DNA of 64,000 nucleotides from Pyxidicoccus sp. MSG2 (lineage in GTDB: Bacteria; Myxococcota; Myxococcia; Myxococcales; Myxococcaceae): positions 6,094,001 through 6,158,000 of the forward strand of contig NZ_JAPNKC010000001.1 of the NCBI RefSeq assembly GCF_026626705.1. Direction: 5' to 3'. The position numbers and the translations under genes are program-made. A model generated the notes under the pieces. That model made no database searches, was not told the DNA's origin, and was given only the letters and a program-made list of their open reading frames with translations. Below, piece by piece: positions 58,468 through 64,000 of this stretch. Numbering within the stretch: position 1 is the stretch's first letter; the number at the start of each line of letters is the position of its first letter.

Positions 58468-58962
58468 TCAGGACTCACGGCACAGCCGGTCCACCCGGTT
58501 GAGCATGGTGGGGATGCGCGAGGCCCCATGCATGCGCCGGACGCACTGCGCGGCGGTGGCCGTGTCCATGCCCACCGAGGTGACGAAGAGCGGGCGCAGG
58601 CTCTGGCCGCGAAGCACGGGCAGGGCGGGGCCGGTGGTGACGTACGCCGTCTTGGCCACGCCGATGATGGGCACGGCGCGGTTGAGCGACTCGTACAGGT
58701 GCGCGCCCAGGCCGGGCTTGTCCTCGCCGAGCCACACGTAGCCATCCACGATGATGGCCTCCAGCGGCTCCTGCACCATGGCGAGCACGCGCAGCAGGTG
58801 GGGCAGCTCGCGGCGGTAGAAGTGGCCCGGCTCGTACGGCGCGGCGGGAGGGCCGTGGTCCACCAGGAGCGACGCCTCCGAGCCCGCCGGCCAGTCACGG
58901 AAGAGGACACACGCGGCCACGGTGAGCTCGGGGCGGTAGTCCACATCCAGGCAGGCGAGCAT
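58468..58962 (-). CDS. nfi: endonuclease V-like protein, short form
   Basis: 164 residues; E. coli endonuclease V has about 223. MLACLDVDYRPELTVAACVLF keeps the first catalytic Asp strand, FYRRELPHLLRVLAMVQEPLEAIIVDGYVWLGED keeps the Glu and VDG Asp, and GLGAHLYESLNRAVPIIGVAKTAY matches the conserved core. The enzyme nicks DNA near deaminated bases such as hypoxanthine. The family's usual N-terminal 40-50 residues and part of the C-terminus are absent. A strong GAGGAGGAA precedes the start at 58962. Confidence 0.72.
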   Translation of the reverse strand: MLACLDVDYRPELTVAACVLFRDWPAGSEASLLVDHGPPAAPYEPGHFYRRELPHLLRVLAMVQEPLEAIIVDGYVWLGEDKPGLGAHLYESLNRAVPIIGVAKTAYVTTGPALPVLRGQSLRPLFVTSVGMDTATAAQCVRRMHGASRIPTMLNRVDRLCRES

Positions 58963-59047
58963 CGGTTCCTCCTCGGGGGCAGGGGCCCCACATGCCAGGG
59001 CCTGACGCGGGGTGCTCCGGCGGGCTGACCGGAAGGGGAGCGGCACT

Positions 59048-60349
59048 TCAGGGGCCGACGTAGTCCTCCAGCTCCACGCGGGCCGTGCTCAGCCGCTCCA
59101 GTACGTCCGGCGCGGGCCACGCGGTGGTGCGGTGGCGGGGGGGCCAGGCCTCGGGCACGGGCGTGAGGCACCCGGGCATCAGGCGCTCCAGGTCCTCCCA
59201 CGGCACCATGAAGACGTCCTGGTTGCCCGGGTTCATCGCCACCACGTCCGAGCGCGGCAGCAGCGTGTCCACGTCACGGCTCCAGACGCACCAGGTGACA
59301 GGACGCTCGTCCTTCTTCCGGGCGACGGCGGAGAGGCTGGCGACGAACACGTCCACGCTGTTCGCCTCGTGGAGCTTGTCGAGCGACTCCTTCTGCGCGG
59401 CGTACTCGGACAGGGCGAGGCGCACGTGGGCCAGCCGCACGCGCTGGGCGAGCGCGTCGTTGCCCGGGCGCAGGTACGGCACCACGCGGCCGGCCTCGTC
59501 CACCGTGTAGAGCGCGGGGGTGAGGCGGCGCGACGCGGCCTCGTACTCGCGCTCACCGCTCTCGCACAGGCGCGCCACGGTGGCGGGATTCGCGTCTCCG
59601 GCGATGAGCACGGTGGAGCGCTCGGGGAGGATGGCGATGGGGCGGCCCTCCACGCGCCCGGTGAAGGACGCGAGGAAGCCCGGGTGCAGCAGGCGCGACG
59701 TCTCGTACGTGTCGCCGGAGTCGACGGACCAGATGGGGCTCGGCTCGCGGTCGTACAACTCCACGCCGTCGAGCGGCAGGCCGGCGAGGTTCTCGTGCGC
59801 CGCGGCGAAGGCGGCTTCCGCGTCCGCGCCCCACTCCTGGAGGTGTCGCCGCTGCACGAACATGGCGGACTCGGGCATGTCCACCACCAGCAACTCCCGC
59901 AGGAAGGGCAGCGTGCGCCGTCCCACCAGCTCGCGGTCGGACTCGAGCTGGGCGAGCTGCGACATGCCGAAGGTGGCCGAGCGCAGCACGGGCAGCAGGC
60001 GCTGCCGCACTTCCTCCCAGGGGAGCGAGTCCGGGCCGTCCTGCCACAGCGAGCGGAGGAAGCGCTGGATGAGCTGGGAGCGCGCCTCGGGTGGCACCTC
60101 GCGCGTGTCCGCGAAGAGGTTGTCGAGGAACACGCTGCCCTGGCGGCCGTCGCGGGTGAACTGGAGGCCGTAGCTGTCCGGGTGGCGTTCCACCTTCTCC
60201 ACCTTCGGCTCGGCGCGCAGCAGGGCCTCCACCTGCTTCAGGAGGTACTCGCGCGGGTTCACGGTCTGCACCGCATTCGCCGCCGGGGCCGGGACGGCAG
60301 GTTGCGGCTCCGGAGCCTTCCGTCCGAACAGCCTGTCCCAGAACCCCAT
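59048..60349 (-). CDS. DUF1444 (YtpQ-like) family protein
   Basis: 433 residues, soluble. DSYGLQFTRDGRQGSVFLDNLF near the N-terminus, LLPVLRSATF, FLRELLVVDMPESAMFVQRRHLQEWGADAEAAFAAAHENL and IAILPERSTVLIAG follow the DUF1444 pattern seen in Bacillus YtpQ. The last part contains GREVVPYLRPGND and DVVAMNPGNQDVFMVPWEDL, not seen in the short family members. Function unknown. Confidence 0.65.
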   Translation of the reverse strand: MGFWDRLFGRKAPEPQPAVPAPAANAVQTVNPREYLLKQVEALLRAEPKVEKVERHPDSYGLQFTRDGRQGSVFLDNLFADTREVPPEARSQLIQRFLRSLWQDGPDSLPWEEVRQRLLPVLRSATFGMSQLAQLESDRELVGRRTLPFLRELLVVDMPESAMFVQRRHLQEWGADAEAAFAAAHENLAGLPLDGVELYDREPSPIWSVDSGDTYETSRLLHPGFLASFTGRVEGRPIAILPERSTVLIAGDANPATVARLCESGEREYEAASRRLTPALYTVDEAGRVVPYLRPGNDALAQRVRLAHVRLALSEYAAQKESLDKLHEANSVDVFVASLSAVARKKDERPVTWCVWSRDVDTLLPRSDVVAMNPGNQDVFMVPWEDLERLMPGCLTPVPEAWPPRHRTTAWPAPDVLERLSTARVELEDYVGP

Positions 60350-60403
60350 GCGTGCTCCCGCGTGCGTGCCGGAGGCGAGGTTACGCCCTGGACGCGGTGG
60401 GTG

Positions 60404-61120
60404 TCACAAGTCCAGGAAGGAGAGCAGCGCGCCGAGGTCCGCGTCGGACAGGGCCTCCAGGCTGTACGGAGGCATGTTGCCGCCGACGCCGAAGAACTGG
60501 CCGTGCCGCACCTTCTCGATGACCACCAGTGACGGTGGCACCCCGGGGAAGACCTCGCCGTAGTCCGCCGTCACCTCGGGCAGCACCGAGGCCGCTTCCG
60601 TCAGCCGGCCCTCTCCCGTGTGCAGCTCGCCGTGACAGTTCTGGCAGGCCGCGCGGTACACCTCCTGACCGCGCGCCCTGTCACCGCGAGTCACGTCGGC
60701 GGCGTTCTTCACCACCGTCATCGGCAGCGGCCGCGCGTCCTGATTGGGGCTGATGCTCACGAGGTACTCGTAGAGCGCGCGGCTCTGCGGCGAGTCCTCG
60801 GGCAGCGGCGCCACGCCGCGCATGAAGTTGACGTAGCAGAAGTTCACCGCGTCCAGCAGGCGCGTCTCGTACCCGCCCCACCACGACTTGCGGAAGGCCG
60901 AGTCATGCAGCGTGTAGCCCGAGTCCATCCGTCCCGCCGCGGGCGTGGGCGTCGTCGAGTGGCACGTGGCGCAGGAGAAGCTGTTGAACCGGCTCTCCGA
61001 CAGCTTCGCGTCGCTGAACAGCCGCTCGCCGTACTCCGCCGCGGGCACCGGTTCATCATCGCCGCACGCCGCCGCGAGCAGCGTCAGCGCCGCGAGCAGC
61101 GCCAGCCTCGTGCGCCTCAT
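60404..61120 (-). CDS. di-heme cytochrome c lipoprotein
   Basis: 238 residues. A lipoprotein signal ends LLAAACGDDE. Two heme motifs are visible: CATCH (about residue 51) and CQNCH (about 153), each in a class I cytochrome-like domain; PPSLVVIEKVRHGQFFGVGGNMPPYSL supplies the usual distal Met region for the second. It should be anchored at the outer or inner membrane facing the periplasm or surface and pass electrons. Its ATG overlaps the beta-propeller stop as ATGA. Last gene of the operon entering from the right edge. Confidence 0.87.
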   Translation of the reverse strand: MRRTRLALLAALTLLAAACGDDEPVPAAEYGERLFSDAKLSESRFNSFSCATCHSTTPTPAAGRMDSGYTLHDSAFRKSWWGGYETRLLDAVNFCYVNFMRGVAPLPEDSPQSRALYEYLVSISPNQDARPLPMTVVKNAADVTRGDRARGQEVYRAACQNCHGELHTGEGRLTEAASVLPEVTADYGEVFPGVPPSLVVIEKVRHGQFFGVGGNMPPYSLEALSDADLGALLSFLDL

Positions 61121-62367
61121 GGCTGCCCCCGGAGGATGCTCACCGAGTCCGGGAAGATGCCCACCCGCACCGTGCCCACCACCGTGCCGGCGGCGAGGTC
61201 CACCGCGTGCACCGTGCCCGGGCCCTGGTGGTCGCCCTCGCAGACGACGAGCCCGTACTTCTCGTCCGGCGTCAGCGTGACCTGGTGCACGTTGAGGCAG
61301 CCGGCCGACGCGAGGTCCACCTCGCGCCGCACGAGGCCCGTCGCCGGGTCGATGTCCGCGAGCACGTCCGCGGCCTGGTAGGGCAGGTAGAGCGTGTTGC
61401 CGTCGGAGGTGAATGTCCCGAACATGGGCGCGCCGCGCAGCCCCGTTACCGTGCGCGTCGGGTCCATCGCCTTCGTGGTGGGGTTGAGCACCTGCACCTG
61501 TCGGCTGGACATGGAGCTGACCCACGCCTCGCCCGTGGTGGGCGACAGGGTGAGCGCGTAGGGCTCGTGTTGGGGGCGCACCGCCGTGCCCGTGTTGGCC
61601 GCCACCTTCACCCGCTGCACCGTGGGCGGAGTCGCGGTGAGGTCCACGATGGCCACCTCGTCCGACCAGCAGGCGATGTAGGCCGTGCGCTCGTCCGCGG
61701 ACAGGCGCACCGCGTGGGGCGCGGGGCACACCGGCACCATGTCCTTCCGGGTCATGGTGGCCGCGTCGATGATGGCCAGCCGCGCGTCCATCTCCGACTC
61801 CTTGCCGCCCCGCCGCGCTACCTCGGTAATCTTCAGGGTGTCGAAGTGCGTCTGGTACAGCGTGCGCCCGTCCCGGCTGACGATGATGTCGCCGGGGTTG
61901 GGGTCTACGCGCACGGAGCCCATCAGCCGGTTGTCGCGCGCGTCCAGCTTGAGGCAGTAGCCGTCCTCGGAGCCCGTGCCGTGCGTGCCATGCGGCCCCG
62001 AGCCGCCGCCCGGTACGTAGTTGGAGATGCCGACGTAGTAGGCCGTGCCGTCCGGAGCCACCGCCGTGTGGTGAGGCCCCTCCAGCTCCACCGGGTTGAG
62101 CCCCACCGGCACGCGCGCGAGCTCCTTGAAGCCGGGCGTGCCCACGGTGTCCAGCTCGATGAGGCTCAGCGTGTCGTCGAGGCTGTTGGTGATGAGGATG
62201 CGCCCGCCGGGCCCGGGAGGTGGAACGACGGTTCCTTCCGCCCACGGGTCCGGGTGCGCGTACTCGAGCTCCTCCGGGGGCGTCCCGGCGTCCCCGGGCT
62301 CCGGGTCGTCGGTGCACGCGGCCAGCGCGAGCGCGAGCGCCGGCACCCACCGGCGTGCCTGCTTCAT
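61117..62367 (-). CDS. YncE-like beta-propeller lipoprotein
   Basis: 416 residues. A lipoprotein signal ends LALAAC. Repeats of the YVTN/40-residue propeller type follow: GRILITNSLDDTLSLIELD, HHTAVAPDGTAYYVGIS, GDIIVSRDGRTLYQTHFDTLKIT, HAVRLSADERTAYIACWSDEVAIVDL and QVTLTPDEKYGLVVCEGDHQG. Such propellers bind partners or act with cytochromes. The sequence near residue 45 (PWAEGTVVPPPGPGG) is encoded by DNA resembling the palindromic repeat of this genome. Start and stop overlap both neighbours by ATGA. Confidence 0.85.
   Translation of the reverse strand: MKQARRWVPALALALAACTDDPEPGDAGTPPEELEYAHPDPWAEGTVVPPPGPGGRILITNSLDDTLSLIELDTVGTPGFKELARVPVGLNPVELEGPHHTAVAPDGTAYYVGISNYVPGGGSGPHGTHGTGSEDGYCLKLDARDNRLMGSVRVDPNPGDIIVSRDGRTLYQTHFDTLKITEVARRGGKESEMDARLAIIDAATMTRKDMVPVCPAPHAVRLSADERTAYIACWSDEVAIVDLTATPPTVQRVKVAANTGTAVRPQHEPYALTLSPTTGEAWVSSMSSRQVQVLNPTTKAMDPTRTVTGLRGAPMFGTFTSDGNTLYLPYQAADVLADIDPATGLVRREVDLASAGCLNVHQVTLTPDEKYGLVVCEGDHQGPGTVHAVDLAAGTVVGTVRVGIFPDSVSILRGQP
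62205..62255. repeat. degenerate palindromic repeat inside coding sequence
   Basis: GGGCCCGGG, TGGAACGACGGTTCCTTCCG and CCACGGGTCCG follow each other here. The first two match, with gaps, consecutive parts of the 21151-21430 repeat unit; the last matches the flank of the 9372-9395 copy. It lies within the N-terminal spacer of the beta-propeller gene. Confidence 0.45.
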
Positions 62368-63005
62368 CGTGCGCCCACCATGTGCACGGTGCGCGGCATG
62401 GCCATCTTGTAGGGCCCCTCGCGGAGGCGGTTCTCCACGAGGTACGCGCTCGTCACCTGGATGGACAGGTCCTGGCCAATCGCGCCGCGCAGCGTGTCCC
62501 ACGTGGCCGCGTCGAGCTGCCACTCCAGGTTCGAGGTGAGCATCTCCACCGGGCACGTCCGGCCCGGCACCGTCACCTGCACCCAGTAGATGTCGCCGGT
62601 GAAGGGCGGCAGGTGCGCCTCGGCCGAGGGCAGAATCAGGTTCCCCAGCCACGCCAGCACGGAGCGCCCCTCGTTACGTGGGCGTGCCTGCGGGGAGGGC
62701 GTCAGGGGCGCCGCGCCGGGCGTGAGCGACGCAATCGGCGACGTCCACCGCCACGTGGGCGCCGCGTCGGTGCCGATGTAGGTCTGTCCCTCGGTGGGTG
62801 ACTCCAGCGTCACCGCCTGTGCGCTGGCCGTCGCCTTGTCCTTCGCGTCCACCAGCGAGCGCCACGCCTCGTCGGTGGCGTCGCCGCCGTAGAGCGGCTC
62901 GCCGCACTCGTCGGCCTCCGGCTCGTCGTTGTCGCAGGCGGGGGCCAGCGCCAGCAGCGCGGCCGACAGGGACGTCCACAAAAGCTTCCGGGAGAGGGTC
63001 TTCAT
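62364..63005 (-). CDS. lipoprotein with Ig-like region
   Basis: 213 residues. A lipoprotein signal ends LLALAPAC, followed by an acidic Cys-containing stretch (DNDEPEADECGEP). The core VTLESPTEGQTYIGTDAAPTWRWTSP looks like an Ig/Fn3-type start; TGDIYWVQVTVPGRTCPVEMLTSNLEWQLDAATWDTL continues the beta sandwich. No enzyme motif. Its stop overlaps the propeller start as ATGA, so it is made together with the beta-propeller and cytochrome. Confidence 0.75.
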   Translation of the reverse strand: MKTLSRKLLWTSLSAALLALAPACDNDEPEADECGEPLYGGDATDEAWRSLVDAKDKATASAQAVTLESPTEGQTYIGTDAAPTWRWTSPIASLTPGAAPLTPSPQARPRNEGRSVLAWLGNLILPSAEAHLPPFTGDIYWVQVTVPGRTCPVEMLTSNLEWQLDAATWDTLRGAIGQDLSIQVTSAYLVENRLREGPYKMAMPRTVHMVGAR

Positions 63006-63015
63006 GGTGAGGGGC

Positions 63016-64000
63016 CTACTGGTGGTTCGAGCGCCGCCGGCCGCGGCGCCACAGCGTGAGGGTCGACAGAAGCATCAGGGCGGGTGCCGCATTCCCGGAC
63101 GCCGCGCCGCAGCCATCGGACTTCGACGGAGGCGCCGTCCCTGCGTCGACGTCGGGCGTGCCCGCGTCCTCGGGCGGCGGTGGCGGAGGCGGAGGTGGCT
63201 CCTCCACGCCGCCGTCGGTGTACACCTCAGCGCCGAGCTGGTCCGCGAGCTGCGGCCACAGCCCCGGGCAGATTTTCTGCACCGGCGTGCCCGCGGGGCA
63301 CTGGTCGGGGCCCTTGATGCCGTAGAGGGTGAACAGCGGCTCCCACGTGTCGCCCTGGTCGTTGCTGCGCGCCAGGGCCCAGTCGTGCAGCCAGGTGGAG
63401 CCGCAGGCGTAGAGCGTCTCGCCCGTGCGCAGCGCGCACGAGTTGCCGGTGGGCAGCGGCCGCTTCTCCAGCGGGCCTGCGCGCGGGCCGCGGAAGAAGG
63501 AGTTCAGCGTGCCCACCCAGGCGGTGCCGCCGTCGGAGGACAGCTCCATGTTGGTGAAGATGTCGTCCAGCATCTGCACCTGCGTCAGCGTGCGGCCGCC
63601 GTCGTCGCTGCGCATCAGGTGCGTGTAGCCCTGCGCGGACACGCGCACCCACACCCCGTCCGCCTGAACGGGGTCCACCGCCGTCACCACCAGGTCGTAC
63701 GGCCGGAGCAGTTCCGGCAGCGCGTGGGGGATTTCCTCCCAGGTGTCGCCCGCGTCGTCGCTGCGGAAGAGGAGCAACTGGCCGCTCGCGTCGCCGGAGG
63801 CATACACGCGCCGGGGGTCCACCGGCGAGACGCGCACGGCATTGAGGTTGAGTCCCGTGCGCAACAGCGGCGTGGGCTCCCACGTCTCGCCGCCGTCGTG
63901 CGAGCGGTACACGCCATTGGGCGTCGTGGGCCGGCCGGTGACGGCGTAGAGGATGCGGTCATCCGTGGGGTGCGCGGCGAGTCCCGTCACCCAGGTGCTC
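63016..64000 (-). CDS. BNR-repeat protein with MYXO-CTERM tail (5' end outside window)
   Basis: Partial; at least 325 residues, with the start beyond the right edge. Four BNR/Asp-box motifs are visible (SHDGGETW, SDDAGDTW, SDDGGRTL, SNDQGDTW), as in sialidase/Vps10-type propellers. A Pro-rich spacer of acidic residues leads to DGCGAASG, a hydrophobic segment and RRGRRR: the MYXO-CTERM sorting signal that is cut and fixes proteins to the cell surface. It opens the operon with the lipoprotein, the beta-propeller and the cytochrome. Function unknown; extracellular binding is likely. Confidence 0.82.
   Translation of the reverse strand, partial: STWVTGLAAHPTDDRILYAVTGRPTTPNGVYRSHDGGETWEPTPLLRTGLNLNAVRVSPVDPRRVYASGDASGQLLLFRSDDAGDTWEEIPHALPELLRPYDLVVTAVDPVQADGVWVRVSAQGYTHLMRSDDGGRTLTQVQMLDDIFTNMELSSDGGTAWVGTLNSFFRGPRAGPLEKRPLPTGNSCALRTGETLYACGSTWLHDWALARSNDQGDTWEPLFTLYGIKGPDQCPAGTPVQKICPGLWPQLADQLGAEVYTDGGVEEPPPPPPPPPEDAGTPDVDAGTAPPSKSDGCGAASGNAAPALMLLSTLTLWRRGRRRSNHQ

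Overview
The window is about 70% GC with dense, short-spaced genes. It carries several marks of the order Myxococcales: a MYXO-CTERM tail, a DUF2381/TIGR02268-type protein next to a Ser/Thr kinase, and many lipoproteins and lineage-specific hypothetical genes. A chromosome of the Myxococcus/Corallococcus/Pyxidicoccus group is the likely source; I cannot name the species. I see no rRNA, tRNA, CRISPR array, plasmid or phage module. The only mobile element is one intact IS30-family insertion sequence (30354-31657).

Layout. 0.1-5.4 kb: small basic proteins, zinc-ribbon proteins, DUF1361 and DUF2267 proteins, and a HAD-IG 5'-nucleotidase. 5.5-9.4 kb: nrfHA (nitrite reduction to ammonia), a 28/30-bp minisatellite and a START-domain protein. 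9.4-15.9 kb: a TetR-like frame that runs antisense through a YwiC-like gene, a TraR/DksA zinc finger, a Ser/Thr kinase translationally coupled to a DUF2381 protein and, divergently, a small HTH gene coupled to methionine aminopeptidase. 15.9-20.4 kb: a MocR regulator diverging from a DUF2917 gene, two tandem mini-ORFs and an EamA transporter, then a serine hydrolase. 20.4-28.2 kb: a palindromic repeat array, an OmpA lipoprotein, a metallophosphoesterase/cupin pair, a thioesterase, a methyltransferase and the HxlR/qorB redox pair. 28.2-42.9 kb: a glutamine-amidotransferase-like protein, two more serine hydrolases, IS30, YebC, a 1489-residue secreted GH3 glycosidase and MsrA. 43-52 kb: an M20 dipeptidase, an RsbRD-GAF-PAS histidine kinase, an ornithine cyclodeaminase/MFS operon and a GH15 enzyme. 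52-60 kb: lipoproteins, an NmrA-like protein, a histone-H1-like protein, a SprT-like protein lacking its glutamate, a PhoX-like protein, a short endonuclease V and a DUF1444 protein. 60.4-64 kb: a tightly coupled operon of exported proteins (BNR/MYXO-CTERM protein, lipoprotein, beta-propeller, di-heme cytochrome c) running off the window edge.

Most striking to me: (1) between the DUF2917 and EamA genes, an ~80-bp tandem repeat forms two near-identical mini-ORFs (27 and 26 codons), and every stop in the chain overlaps the next start as ATGA; (2) an 11-bp-arm inverted repeat and an 11-codon leader ORF in front of a small HTH gene that is itself ATGA-coupled to map; (3) a four-copy, ~75-bp array with a perfect 20-bp palindrome, with degenerate copies elsewhere, including one apparently inside the beta-propeller coding sequence; (4) the uncharacterised surface redox operon at the right end. 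Starts were chosen by reading Shine-Dalgarno-like sequence and family boundaries by eye; no database search was run.
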